Of a DNA stretch of 64,000 nt, positions 42,382-52,283 are shown one piece after another. Under the pieces are notes generated by a model, which was not told where the DNA came from, searched no databases, and worked only from the letters and a program-made list of their open reading frames with translations. The position numbers and the translations under genes are program-made. Each line of letters opens with the position of its first letter. Within the stretch, counting starts at the first letter, position 1. The DNA lies in the NCBI GenBank assembly GCA_009841605.1, contig VXLM01000122.1, positions 1 through 64,000 of the forward strand, in the 5' to 3' direction. The stretch is from Dehalococcoidia bacterium. GTDB lineage: Bacteria; Chloroflexota; Dehalococcoidia; Lucifugimonadales; VXLM01.

Positions 42382-42432
42382 GGGAATTCCCCAAAATTTA
42401 CGTCATTTGACGCCACTTAGCGTCATTTTGCT
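42382..42432 (-). repeat. Array of three 10-bp units plus AATTCC block, copy B
   Basis: Read on the minus strand the sequence is AAAATGACGC, TAAGTGGCGTC, AAATGACGTA, then AATTTTGGGG and AATTCCC. It matches the order and phase of the array at 10562-10609 (AAATGGCACC units, ATTT, a G-rich step, AATTCC). It lies in the 295-bp gap between the epimerase and the YbaY-like lipoprotein. Confidence 0.6.
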
Positions 42433-42506
42433 ACTTATTGTCAAGTTCAGGCGAAACAGACAGGAACCGTATGTGTCCAATATCGAGACGCTTTCGCCAT
42501 TGGCTC

Positions 42507-43724
42507 TCACTCGACCTCGGTCATGCGGACGTTCATCCGCTTGGACGGAGAGTGTCCTGTGAAGGAATACTTCGCGGTGGTGACGTAGTCGCCTCGGTCA
42601 ACCTCACCGGAGCCGTCAACATCCAGGTGCACCTCGACTGCGTAATCTCCAAATGGCCTCGGCTCCTGATAGTTGATGGTGTACCGGAACCTTCCTGGGT
42701 CCGACTCTTCCGTTGAGAAGTTGGGAATTAATCGCTCGGTAATCCGGCGTTTCCCCAAGTCGGGCCTGCTCAGGTCCTCGAGCCTGATGTAGAGGGTGTC
42801 GCCCGTTATCGGCTCCGTCGCTCCCACAAACTCGATGGTACCGCGAATGGTTGGGAGTGCAGGAGGCTCGGCGCTGATCGGATCCAACTTCGGTGGGGAC
42901 CCGGGTGTGAGTTGGTAAACGTCGTCGTTTATGTGGAGATTGACGACCGTATCCGGCTCAGGGAACGCGCCGATCGTGATTTCCCAATCGGCCGTGTCGA
43001 TCACGGCGGCGCAGGCGATGTCCGCAGATGCCGGCACGACGTTGTAGACCTCAACGTCGATGCTGTCCTCGTCGCGAAGTCGGCGGACGGCTTCATATCC
43101 ATTGGGACGCGCACAGGCGTTGGGCTGAAGCGAAGTGACCTTCAGCACATACGTATTCGGGTCTTCAGGGGACGTCGTAAGCTCGAAATCGGTTATCGGC
43201 GCCTCCACACGCACCAATGCCTCGGTGTCCTCGGCCTGCTCTATGATCACCGGTTCTAACGTCACGTTAATGGAGTTGAGCACACTTGAACCGACTGCCG
43301 TGGTCGCGGGATATTGAGCAGTCCATGCGAAGTCCCCTTCGGAGATGTCACTTGAGTTGTCGGCGTCGAGGTGGACACGGACCCTGTACGTGTCCTTAGG
43401 CTCCAACTCCCGATGCTCGATCAGATACCTGTAGGTCGGCAGATCTGAGGGGTCGACGGTTACGTCACGAATGACCTGCTCGACGAGGGTCTTGCCCGCG
43501 TCGTCTTGAATGCTGATGTCTTCCAGCCGGACGTAGATTGTCGCGCCGCTGATTCGATTCTGAACGCTTTTAAAGGTGATTTCGCCCTCGATGAGCTTGT
43601 TGCCTCGTCTGCTCGGTTGGGGCTTCGGCGTTGCCGTCGGCTCGCTGTCTCCGCCGTCACTTGCACAAGCGATGGCGATGGGCGCGAACAGCGCGATCAG
43701 ACCGACTATCAGCCACGTCTTCAT
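42507..43724 (-). CDS. Lipoprotein with two YbaY-like domains
   Basis: A 405-residue lipoprotein with lipobox AIAC (Cys20) and a Thr/Pro linker. Two copies of a YbaY-like beta domain are visible: at about 45-165 (GATIYVRLEDISIQD, then DTYRVRVHLDAD) and at about 290-400 (GDTLYIRLEDLSRPD, then GDYAVEVHLDVD). Each contains a VxLDxD turn. YbaY itself is an outer-leaflet lipoprotein of unknown role; it belongs to a fold seen in secretion chaperones. The region between the domains includes two cysteines in NACARPNG and IACAAV. Nothing nearby gives a function. Confidence 0.78.
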   Translation of the reverse strand: MKTWLIVGLIALFAPIAIACASDGGDSEPTATPKPQPSRRGNKLIEGEITFKSVQNRISGATIYVRLEDISIQDDAGKTLVEQVIRDVTVDPSDLPTYRYLIEHRELEPKDTYRVRVHLDADNSSDISEGDFAWTAQYPATTAVGSSVLNSINVTLEPVIIEQAEDTEALVRVEAPITDFELTTSPEDPNTYVLKVTSLQPNACARPNGYEAVRRLRDEDSIDVEVYNVVPASADIACAAVIDTADWEITIGAFPEPDTVVNLHINDDVYQLTPGSPPKLDPISAEPPALPTIRGTIEFVGATEPITGDTLYIRLEDLSRPDLGKRRITERLIPNFSTEESDPGRFRYTINYQEPRPFGDYAVEVHLDVDGSGEVDRGDYVTTAKYSFTGHSPSKRMNVRMTEVE

Positions 43725-43921
43725 TTTTTCGTGCTTCCTCCTGTATTCGATAACGCATTTCGGTACGACGCGTTATCAGTCCCGGATGGTGACACCGGGC
43801 AAGACGGAGCTTCCCCGTACAAGAAACGTACCACTGCCAAGCCTTCCCCGTCCAGACGACGCACCATCCATTCATGCTCAATGCTACAATGGCGCGCACA
43901 TATTGAACGATGGAGAGCACC

Positions 43922-44806
43922 ATGTCGGACTTTACGGGAGTCTATCCGGCGATTATCACACCGATGACTGCTGCCGGGGACCTGAACGAAGAGGCGTTTC
44001 GCATTGTCTACGAAGGCAACGTCCGCGCCGGCGCACACGGGTTTTGGGTTGCCGGAGGGACAGGCGAGAGCGTCTATCTCACGGAGGCTGAGAACAACCG
44101 CATCGCCGAGATGGCCGCCGACCAGAACGGCGGTCGTGTGAAGAACATCATGCACGTCGGGGCGGCAACGACCACGCAGGCAGCGCGTCAGGCCGAGCAC
44201 GCCGCCAAAGCGGGAGTCGAGGCGATCTGCGCGGTTCCTCCGTTCTTCTACGGTGTGGAAGACGAGGCGATCGTTGAGTACTACCGCGTCGTCGGCAGCG
44301 CCGCCGACCTGCCGCTGTTTGCCTACAATCTCCCGCACGCCACCGGGGTCGACATCGTCCCCGAACTCATGGCGAAGATACAGGACAAAGTCCCGCAGCT
44401 GAGAGGACTGAAGCACTCTTCAACTGAGTTCCACAACGTTGCCGCATATGTCGAGATGGGGCTGGACTGCTTCATCGGCAGTTCGCTGCTGATGGCTCCC
44501 GCTCTCGCGATAGGCGCGGTGGGTTGCATCGATGGCCCACTGTGTATCGTTCCGGAGCTTTGGGTGGACATCTGGAACGCTCATCGCGCGGGGGACGGAG
44601 AGGCAGCGCTTGCCGCTCAGAGGCGTGCCACCGAATTCGTGACGCTCAGCCGCACCATTCCGTTCCCGGCAGGCTTCAAGGCCCTGTGCGAAGCTCGCTT
44701 TGAAATAGAGTGCGGCGACCCGCGGCCTCCCTTTCCGCCGGCTTCGGAAGAGCAGAAGATGGGTCTCATAGCGACCGCGAGGTCTCAAGGCTGGCTTGAT
44801 CTCTAA
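43922..44806 (+). CDS. DHDPS/NAL family aldolase 2
   Basis: A 294-residue class I aldolase of the dihydrodipicolinate synthase family, about the canonical length. The Schiff-base lysine is in LRGLKHSS, the tyrosine in FAYNLPHATG and the GTGES loop in AGGTGESVYL is intact. These features are compatible with either a DapA-like or a lyase role. The ATG at 43922 has GGAGAG upstream. It is an isolated gene, 15 bp before the giant subtilase, so a housekeeping dapA is possible but not shown; a hydroxy-keto-acid aldolase is equally likely. Confidence 0.85.
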   Translation: MSDFTGVYPAIITPMTAAGDLNEEAFRIVYEGNVRAGAHGFWVAGGTGESVYLTEAENNRIAEMAADQNGGRVKNIMHVGAATTTQAARQAEHAAKAGVEAICAVPPFFYGVEDEAIVEYYRVVGSAADLPLFAYNLPHATGVDIVPELMAKIQDKVPQLRGLKHSSTEFHNVAAYVEMGLDCFIGSSLLMAPALAIGAVGCIDGPLCIVPELWVDIWNAHRAGDGEAALAAQRRATEFVTLSRTIPFPAGFKALCEARFEIECGDPRPPFPPASEEQKMGLIATARSQGWLDL

Positions 44807-44821
44807 CCACACAGAGTCGCC

Positions 44822-47800
44822 ATGAGCTTCGCGTCGGCACAAATTGATCCCTCATCGTCCTTGGCGGTGAGGACGTTCCTCTTTGCAGTCGCCCTCGTCC
44901 TAATGTTGTTCCTCCTGAGCGCGGGTGGCGCTGGAGGGCAGGAGGCGGACGACCACGGGAATACCATAAGCGCCCCGACCAACCTGCCCCTTGGGTCTTC
45001 CATTGAAGGACGTATCGACCCGGCCGACGATCAGGACGTGTTTAGGCTGGACCTGTCGGGTAGATCAGGGACGACGGATGTATGGATATACACCACTGGC
45101 CAGCTTGACACCGTCGGATATTTGTTCGACAGCAGAGGCAACCGACTGTTGGCCAACGACGACAGTCGTATGATCAACAGGTGGAGTAATTTTCATCTCC
45201 ATGCCAGTCTCAGGCCAGGAGTCTACTATGTAGCCGTTGTCAGTTACTTGAGTCAGCATATTGGAGACTACACCCTGTACGCAGAGACCGTATCTGACAT
45301 CGGTAACACAATCGGCACAGCCACTCGCCTGAGTATGGATGCCCCAACTCCCGGCACGATTGGTTCTCAAAACGATGCTGGCTACTTCAGACTGGAGTTT
45401 ACCGAGCCCACAGACGTGGTCGTCTACGCGAAGAATCCCAGTCTCTTCCGCTACCTAGAGTCGCAGAATACATGGAGTCGTTTGCCACTTGAACCTCTTG
45501 AAGTCCAAGTGTTCGACAGCGGAAATGAAGAGATCACCATAAATGTCTATCCCGAACCGCGTGCCGGGCAGCGTGATGGCTTCGAAATTCGCGACGATTT
45601 CGGCCCTGGAACGTACTACGTCAAGATCAGCGCTCCAACCGATGTCACCAACTACCCCGTGCCGTACACAATCCACGCCTTCGAAGATGTGAGGTACACC
45701 GACTTCATCGATGAATGCGAAGCCAAAACAAGCCAGTTGAACGACCCTCTAATCAGCGACTCCCTGTATGCGTGTCAGTGGCACCTGGACAATCCCAGCG
45801 AGACGGATATCAATGTCGAACCTGTGTGGGAGGAAGGCATCAAGGGCGAAGGTGTTAATGTCGCAGTAGTCGACGACGGCATGTACTACACCCACGAGGA
45901 CCTGAGAGACAATATAGACACGTCACGGAATCACGACTATACCGGCAACGAGGACATATACAGCCCGTTCGAGCATCATGGCACCCACGTCGCCGGCCTC
46001 ATTGCGGCACGAGATAACAATATCGGGGTGCGTGGCGTTGCACCGCGAGCCACTGTTTACGGGTATAACTTCCTCGCCGGCGAAAGGACAGTTTCAAACA
46101 TAGCGGACGCCATGTCGCGAAACGCTGGCGTTACCGCAGTGTCCAATAACAGTTGGGGTCCTCGTGATGGACCCGGGCTCGATGGAGCCAATGCCTTCTG
46201 GAAACGATCAATAGAAAACGGGGTTAGAGTGGGTTACGGCAACAAGGGAACGCTGTATGTTTTTTCCGCTGGCAATGGACACGAGGAGGGTGACAACTCA
46301 AACTTCGATGAGTACGTCAATCACTACGCCGTGACCGCGGTCTGCGCCGTGAATGACCACGACACCAGGAGCGGCTTCTCAGAATTGGGGGCCAACCTAT
46401 GGGTCTGTGCGCCGTCAAATGATGAAACAGACTTTCACCAGGGCATCCTCACCACCGAAAACTCTGACCGTTACTACGAAGAGTTCGGTGGGACATCCTC
46501 GTCGACTCCCATCGTTGCAGGCGTGGCGGCGCTGGTGCGAAGCGCCAATCCCGATCTCACGTGGCGGGATGTGAAACTGGTCCTTGCCGGGTCCGCGCGG
46601 AAGAACGACGCTCGGAACACCGGGTGGCAGGAAGGAACGTGGAAGTACGACGCCCAATCTGAAGAAGACCGCTATCACTTCAACCACGAGTATGGGTTCG
46701 GAGTTGTCGATGCAAAGGCCGCCGTCGATCTTGCAAAGAAATGGCGCAGCCTTCCGTCTTTGGAGAGCGTGCCGCTGACGTCGAATTCGCTGAACTTGGT
46801 CATTCCCGACGCACCCATTATCGGCCCTCCCGCGACGGTCGAGACCGCACTCAGATTGAGTTCCGGTGTAAAGTTCGTCGAGTTTGTAGAAATCAACACG
46901 TCCTTCCGTCACGGATCCTTCCGCGACCTCACAATCGAGCTAGAGTCTCCGTCCGGCGCCGTCTCTCAACTGTCCGTACCATTCGACACGCGCACCGACG
47001 AAGATCGCTCATTTGCACATGTGGATCTGAACGGCTCGTTTCGCTTCGGTTCCGCGAAACATCTGGGCGAAGACCCGAATGGCACATGGAAGCTGCGGAT
47101 CACCGACCACATACCGACGGTGGGGGGAGCCCTGGATTCGTGGAACATCAAGGTTTATGGGCATGAGAGTCCACCCGGCGCGCCCACCTTGAACTCCGTC
47201 ATGGCGGACGTTGGAACTCTCACGGTCGCGTGGAACGCTCCCGCCGACACGGGGAGTTCGCAAGTCACCTCGTATGACTTGCGGTACATACAGACCTCCA
47301 CCGACGAGACGATAGACTCCAACTGGACTGTGGTCGAAGACGTTTGGAATACGGAATCGGCCGGGGGCTTCGAGTACGCCATACCCTCGTTGGTCGGCGG
47401 GGCTTGGTATGACGTTCAGGTACGCGCCGTCAATCGTGCCGGAGCCGGATCTTGGTCGGAGCCCTTAACCGGAATGCCGATACCGATAGTTTCAGGCGTC
47501 TGTGCCGCCAGTGGTGTGGTGGTCCGTCCCGACCTCAATCCGGGACTGGTGTCCGACTGCAATGCGCTCTTGGCGACCCGTGATGCCCTCGCGGGAAGCG
47601 CGACACTGAACTGGTCGTCGAACGCTCTCATGGGAAATTGGCAGGGTGTAACCGTAGAGGGAACCCCGAAGCGTGTCACGGAGTTGGACCTACACGATAT
47701 GGATCTGAACGGGGCGATACCCACAGAGCTGGGCAGGCTTTCCGAATTGAGACGGTTGGCCCTTTCGAGGAACCAATTGACCGGAACGCTTCCTGCATGG

Positions 47801-50254
47801 CTTGGCGACCTCACTCATCTGGAAGAGTTAACGCTCTGGGGGAATCGGTTGTCCGGGCCGATACCTTCGTCGCTTGGCAGCCTCACTAACTTGCATGAAC
47901 TGTACCTCTCCCAGAACCGTTTGACTGGATCAATACCGGCATCCCTCGGCGACCTCACCAATCTGCGAGAGTTATCGCTGTGGCGAAACGAACTGACTGG
48001 ACCACTTCCTGCGGAACTGGATGGCCTTGCTAGTCTGCAGAGACTAGTGCTGGCGGACAACGAACTGACGGGAACGCTGCCTGTTTGGCTGGGTGATCTG
48101 CCCAACCTCCAGGCGCTATCACTTTGGGGCAACAACCTTAGCGGTTCCATACCGCAAGAATTAGGGGAAATCGCTAATTTAGAAGAGATCTATCTCGCCC
48201 AGAACAAGCTGAGCGGCCCGCTACCGAGTTCGCTGGGCAACCTCGCAAACCTCGAAGTTCTGTCACTCTGGCGGAATCTCTTGACGGGTCCAATACCCCC
48301 TGAACTCGGTAATCTCACGAACCTCGAGCAACTGCTTCTCAGGGAAAACCTGTTGACAGGGTCAATACCTAAGTCGCTAAGTAATCTTGACAACCTTCAG
48401 CGGTTGACCCTTCGACAGAACCTGTTGGATGGGTGCGTCCCCCCAGGATTGCGGGATGTGGCAAGAAATGACTTTGATGACCTCAGTCTGCAATTCTGTG
48501 ATGTTCTCTTGGAAAGTCTGAGCATTTCTCCAGGGGAACTCGTCCAGCCGTTCGATCCGTACCGCACCGGCTACACGGCCTTGTCCAGCGCGGCGCGTGT
48601 GACGGTGACTCCCGTGAGCGAACACGACGCGGTCATCGAGTTCCTCGACCGGAACCAACGGCCTATCGCTGACGCCGACACCTCACTGGAGGGCCATCAA
48701 ACTGACCTTGGTATTGGCGTCACGGCCATCAGGGTTAGGGTGACATCGCATGATGGCCTATCGATCAATACGTACACGATTGCGGTGAGCAGGGCGCCCA
48801 GCGCTCCATCTATCAGCGAGGTATGGTCGGGTGACCGTGAACTCAAGGTCTTGTGGACTTCTCCCACGGAGACCGGTGGCTCCGATCTGACCGCCTATGA
48901 TCTTCGCTATATTCGGACCATTGCCGACGAATCGGTAGAGTCCAACTGGACGGTGGTGGAAGACGCGTGGACTGCTGTCGCGAGTGAGAGTTTGGAATAT
49001 ACCATCACCGGGCTGACGGGTAGCACGCAATACGACGTGCAGGCGCGAGCGGTGAGCCGTGTTGGAGCAGGCCTATGGTCCGAGACCGCCACGAGTTCGA
49101 CGGCACCCAGTATCTGTGTCACCGGAGGCGCGGTATCCGATGCGACCAATACTTGGCTGATCTCCGATTGCGAGGCCCTGCTATCGGTGCGGGACACGCT
49201 CGTAGTGAGAGGTTCGCTGGGCTGGTCGGCGGACACTGCCATCTCCGACTGGAAGGGGATCACCCTGCAAGGCAATCCCGCGCGTGTGACATCGCTGAAT
49301 ATTCGGGCCGAGGGACTGGGTGGCTCTATTCCAGCCGAACTGGGCCGACTTTCGAGCCTCACCTATCTGAACCTTCGCAATAACAACCTTAAGGGGTTCA
49401 TCCCACCTGAGTTGGGCAACCTGACCAACCTGAGGGTCTTGGGTCTAAACAATAACGAACTACGGGGGCAAATTCCGGACCTCAGCGACCTGACGAAATT
49501 GGAGCAGCTCTACCTGTCGAATAACGACTTGAGCGGTGCTTTACCGGCTTGGCTAGGCACTTTGAGAAATGTAAGAGAGCTCTGGCTGTGGGGTAACGAA
49601 CTGAGTGGCGCAATCCCGGACTTGAGGGGAATGACGTCCCTCGTTCGACTGAAGCTGCAGAGCAACGAGCTGACGGGTGGCGTCCCGGCCTGGTTTGGCG
49701 ATATGGATGGCCTTGTGTACCTCTATCTTCATAAGAACCCACTTGGTGGGACGATTCCACCAGAGTTGGGAGAAATGAGCAGTCTTCGGTACCTGTGGCT
49801 CCACACGACCGAGTTGACCGGAGGTATACCGCAGGAGTTGAGTCAACTCTCCGGCCTCAGGGATTTGAATCTACACTCCAACAGCCTGAGTGGTTCAATC
49901 CCTTCTGAACTGGGCGGCATGACAAGCCTGACGCGCCTGCGGCTCCATCGCAACCAACTGAGCGGCAGGATTCCGTCTATGCTTGGTGACCTGGACACCT
50001 TGCGCTCCCTCTGGCTGCACGGGAATATGCTGGAAGAGTCGATTCCTGCCGAGTTAGGAAGGCTGACAAACCTGGAGAGGCTGTGGCTCAGCGAGAATAG
50101 ACTAACAGGACAGATACCGTCGGAACTGGACGGGCTTGCCAAGCTGAGCCAGTTGCGCCTTGCAGAAAACCGGTTTACCGGCTGTGTACCGGCAGGTTTG
50201 AGCGAGGTGCCGGACAACGATCTCGACGAACTCGACTTGGATGTCTGCTCCTAG
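44822..50254 (+). CDS. Giant secreted subtilisin-like protease with two LRR blocks
   Basis: An 1810-residue exported protein. Signal peptide ends near residue 40. Two pre-peptidase C-terminal-type domains (about 41-290) come first, then an S8 domain with Asp351 (VAVVDDG), His386 (HHGTHVAG) and Ser559 (GGTSSSTP). A proprotein-convertase P-like domain (about 658-782) and FN3 (about 783-880) follow. LRR block 1 (from 951, eleven 24-residue repeats) is followed by a cadherin-like sandwich (about 1232-1325), a second FN3 and LRR block 2 (from 1488, thirteen repeats). Both blocks are preceded by a plant-type LRR N-cap (DCNALLATRDAL and DCEALLSVRDTL). No sorting motif is seen. Confidence 0.9.
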   Translation: MSFASAQIDPSSSLAVRTFLFAVALVLMLFLLSAGGAGGQEADDHGNTISAPTNLPLGSSIEGRIDPADDQDVFRLDLSGRSGTTDVWIYTTGQLDTVGYLFDSRGNRLLANDDSRMINRWSNFHLHASLRPGVYYVAVVSYLSQHIGDYTLYAETVSDIGNTIGTATRLSMDAPTPGTIGSQNDAGYFRLEFTEPTDVVVYAKNPSLFRYLESQNTWSRLPLEPLEVQVFDSGNEEITINVYPEPRAGQRDGFEIRDDFGPGTYYVKISAPTDVTNYPVPYTIHAFEDVRYTDFIDECEAKTSQLNDPLISDSLYACQWHLDNPSETDINVEPVWEEGIKGEGVNVAVVDDGMYYTHEDLRDNIDTSRNHDYTGNEDIYSPFEHHGTHVAGLIAARDNNIGVRGVAPRATVYGYNFLAGERTVSNIADAMSRNAGVTAVSNNSWGPRDGPGLDGANAFWKRSIENGVRVGYGNKGTLYVFSAGNGHEEGDNSNFDEYVNHYAVTAVCAVNDHDTRSGFSELGANLWVCAPSNDETDFHQGILTTENSDRYYEEFGGTSSSTPIVAGVAALVRSANPDLTWRDVKLVLAGSARKNDARNTGWQEGTWKYDAQSEEDRYHFNHEYGFGVVDAKAAVDLAKKWRSLPSLESVPLTSNSLNLVIPDAPIIGPPATVETALRLSSGVKFVEFVEINTSFRHGSFRDLTIELESPSGAVSQLSVPFDTRTDEDRSFAHVDLNGSFRFGSAKHLGEDPNGTWKLRITDHIPTVGGALDSWNIKVYGHESPPGAPTLNSVMADVGTLTVAWNAPADTGSSQVTSYDLRYIQTSTDETIDSNWTVVEDVWNTESAGGFEYAIPSLVGGAWYDVQVRAVNRAGAGSWSEPLTGMPIPIVSGVCAASGVVVRPDLNPGLVSDCNALLATRDALAGSATLNWSSNALMGNWQGVTVEGTPKRVTELDLHDMDLNGAIPTELGRLSELRRLALSRNQLTGTLPAWLGDLTHLEELTLWGNRLSGPIPSSLGSLTNLHELYLSQNRLTGSIPASLGDLTNLRELSLWRNELTGPLPAELDGLASLQRLVLADNELTGTLPVWLGDLPNLQALSLWGNNLSGSIPQELGEIANLEEIYLAQNKLSGPLPSSLGNLANLEVLSLWRNLLTGPIPPELGNLTNLEQLLLRENLLTGSIPKSLSNLDNLQRLTLRQNLLDGCVPPGLRDVARNDFDDLSLQFCDVLLESLSISPGELVQPFDPYRTGYTALSSAARVTVTPVSEHDAVIEFLDRNQRPIADADTSLEGHQTDLGIGVTAIRVRVTSHDGLSINTYTIAVSRAPSAPSISEVWSGDRELKVLWTSPTETGGSDLTAYDLRYIRTIADESVESNWTVVEDAWTAVASESLEYTITGLTGSTQYDVQARAVSRVGAGLWSETATSSTAPSICVTGGAVSDATNTWLISDCEALLSVRDTLVVRGSLGWSADTAISDWKGITLQGNPARVTSLNIRAEGLGGSIPAELGRLSSLTYLNLRNNNLKGFIPPELGNLTNLRVLGLNNNELRGQIPDLSDLTKLEQLYLSNNDLSGALPAWLGTLRNVRELWLWGNELSGAIPDLRGMTSLVRLKLQSNELTGGVPAWFGDMDGLVYLYLHKNPLGGTIPPELGEMSSLRYLWLHTTELTGGIPQELSQLSGLRDLNLHSNSLSGSIPSELGGMTSLTRLRLHRNQLSGRIPSMLGDLDTLRSLWLHGNMLEESIPAELGRLTNLERLWLSENRLTGQIPSELDGLAKLSQLRLAENRFTGCVPAGLSEVPDNDLDELDLDVCS

Positions 50255-50351
50255 ACGGCGGTCCGCGTTAGGGTGAATGTCAACATCGTGGTGCAACTCA
50301 GCCGGACTTCGGCCGACGGTTAGGGAAGAGGTGTAGGCTTGGAGCAGTCAG

Positions 50352-50462
50352 AGGGTGTCTAAAAACCCTTCCGTTCACCCTGAGCCTGTCGAAGGGTCGA
50401 GGGACTGTTCATGGTTCGACAAGCTCACTACAAGCGGTTTCCGACGACTTATTAGACACCCT
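50352..50462. mobile_element. MITE-like element with 11-bp terminal inverted repeats
   Basis: Perfect 11-bp ends AGGGTGTCTAA (50352-50362) and TTAGACACCCT (50452-50462) enclose a full copy of the dispersed palindrome at 50372-50436. The whole unit is 111 bp, codes for nothing and abuts the stop codon of the SMP-30-like gene. No obvious target-site duplication is visible. The shape is that of a non-autonomous mobile element, or of a hairpin repeat trapped in an inverted repeat. Confidence 0.65.
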
Positions 50463-51320
50463 TTAGCCGATGTCCGGGTAGTGCAGCGGGAGTCCAGTTG
50501 TCCCTACATCGTACCGGGTGATGTGCCACCTGCCTATGTTTGCGCCAAGGAGCATGTCCCGGTCTCGTCCACAGAAGGCGATGTTGGTCGGAGCGGCAAT
50601 AAGCGTGCCCTCGAAGTCCTCGGCGAGGATGTCGACCTGTCCGTCCGTCGTTCGACGGTAAATCACGTCAGGTCTGTACATAGACACATAGAGATTGCGG
50701 TCGGTGTCGAAGGCGACGCCGTCGGGGACGGTCCTCGGGAACTCGACAACGGTCTCGTGCCGGCCCGGACTGCCGTTGGCCTCGATAGCAATCCGATCAA
50801 CGCGGGGAGGGTTGACACTCATGGCGACGTAGATATCGTCGCCGTCCGGGCCGATGCAGAGTCCGTTGGGAAACTCCTTCGGTCGCCTGTCCCATACCTC
50901 CGCGTCGCCTCCCGGTCGTATGCGGTAGATCACGCCGTTGTCTTTGTGCCAGTCGCCCGAATCGCAAACGTACAGGTTGCCGTCGGCATCGAAAGCGGGA
51001 TAGTTCGGCACCCGGAACGGCTCATCATCAGTGCCGATCGAGTAAACCGACACTACGCCGCCCTTCGTAATTTTCATCACAGCCTTGTTGCCGGCATCAC
51101 AGGCGTAGATATTGTGGTCTGCGTCCAGTGCCATACCGAGTACAAAACCGCTCGTGTCGGCGAACTGGACGACCTCCTGCCCTTCGATGTCGATTCTGTA
51201 GACTTGCCCGGCCTCGCCTCCTGCATAAGCGTAGCCGTCAAGCCCCCAGGCTATGCCCTCCGGGTGGTCCAGTCCTTCTACAAAAACGGATACCTGCGTG
51301 TCGTTATTCAGAAGACTCAT
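50463..51320 (-). CDS. SMP-30/gluconolactonase-like propeller hydrolase
   Basis: A 285-residue six-bladed propeller of the SMP-30/gluconolactonase family. It shows the calcium-ligand glutamate in GLDHPEGIAWG (near residue 20), FRVPNYPAFDADGNLYVCDSGDW with the asparagine/aspartate ligands, and PDGVAFDTDRNLYVS, the conserved family end. Such enzymes open sugar lactones such as those made by uronate or aldose dehydrogenases. The stop abuts the MITE-like element. An SDR gene lies upstream on the same strand 67 bp away. Confidence 0.86.
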   Translation of the reverse strand: MSLLNNDTQVSVFVEGLDHPEGIAWGLDGYAYAGGEAGQVYRIDIEGQEVVQFADTSGFVLGMALDADHNIYACDAGNKAVMKITKGGVVSVYSIGTDDEPFRVPNYPAFDADGNLYVCDSGDWHKDNGVIYRIRPGGDAEVWDRRPKEFPNGLCIGPDGDDIYVAMSVNPPRVDRIAIEANGSPGRHETVVEFPRTVPDGVAFDTDRNLYVSMYRPDVIYRRTTDGQVDILAEDFEGTLIAAPTNIAFCGRDRDMLLGANIGRWHITRYDVGTTGLPLHYPDIG

Positions 51321-51387
51321 GACTCCTCCAACAGGATCATAAGGATCATCCTGTCCTAGGCAGGATCAGGTTTGTCCTTGCTCTCGC

Positions 51388-52158
51388 TTATTCGCGCTCC
51401 AACATGAAGCCGTTGTTGAGGAAGGCGCCGTCGACCGGGATGGCCGTCCCGCTGATGTGCGCCGATTTTTCGCTGCACAGGAATATCACTAAATCTGCCA
51501 CTTCTTCGGGATAGGCCTCCCTGCCGGCGGGCATCCTCTTCAGGCGCTGTGCCTGTAGCGTGGGCTCGCGTTTGTAGACCATCTCCGTCATGGGAGTGAG
51601 CACCATGCCGGGACAAACGGCGTTGACGTTGATGCCGTACTCCGCCCACTCCAGTGATAACACACCCGCGAGTCCGATCAGGCCCGCCTTGGCCGGAGTG
51701 TATGCGCCTCGCTCCGGCACCGGAGCCCTCGCAGCGACCGACGACATGAAGACGACCCGTCCGCCTTCACCCTGTTCCACTAACCTCTTGCCGACGGCTT
51801 TGCTGAACAGGAACGCGCCGGTCAGGTGCGTGTTGAGAGCTCTGCTCCAGTCCTCCGCCGCCAGTTCCAGCACGGGCGCCCTGATGTTGTTTCCGGCGCA
51901 GTGGACGAGGAAGTCAACTCTGCCGAAGTGGTCGACCGTTCGCTGCACCGCCTCTTCCACCGAATCTTCGCAGGTGACCTCGACTTCTATGCCGATCGCT
52001 CTGCCACCCCGGGACGAGACATCGTCGGCGATTTCGTCGGCCCGGGGTGCGTCCACGTCGGCAACTGTTACGCCGACACCCACATCGGCGAATGCACGGC
52101 TCACCGCGGATCCGATCCCGCCGGCTCCGCCAGTCACGATAGCCACCTTGCCCTGCAT
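51388..52158 (-). CDS. SDR-family oxidoreductase 2
   Basis: A 256-residue classical SDR with TGGAGGIGSAV, a CAGNN strand and the active-site YTPAKAG (Tyr, Lys), then HISGTAIPVDGAF near the end. The ATG at 52158 has AGGAGGCC upstream. It is divergent from the next SDR gene, with 125 bp between the starts, so a shared regulator may control both. The gluconolactonase-like gene downstream (67 bp) would fit sugar oxidation followed by lactone opening. Confidence 0.88.
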   Translation of the reverse strand: MQGKVAIVTGGAGGIGSAVSRAFADVGVGVTVADVDAPRADEIADDVSSRGGRAIGIEVEVTCEDSVEEAVQRTVDHFGRVDFLVHCAGNNIRAPVLELAAEDWSRALNTHLTGAFLFSKAVGKRLVEQGEGGRVVFMSSVAARAPVPERGAYTPAKAGLIGLAGVLSLEWAEYGINVNAVCPGMVLTPMTEMVYKREPTLQAQRLKRMPAGREAYPEEVADLVIFLCSEKSAHISGTAIPVDGAFLNNGFMLERE

Positions 52159-52283
52159 CTTCGGCCTCCTCGCTTGGCTGGAGCGAAATATATACCTTCC
52201 CACGACAGCCGGTCAATCGCGCCCTATCGTGGCCTTTCATTTGTGAGTACAATGGCCGGAAATCAGAGCGGACGGAGGTACCC

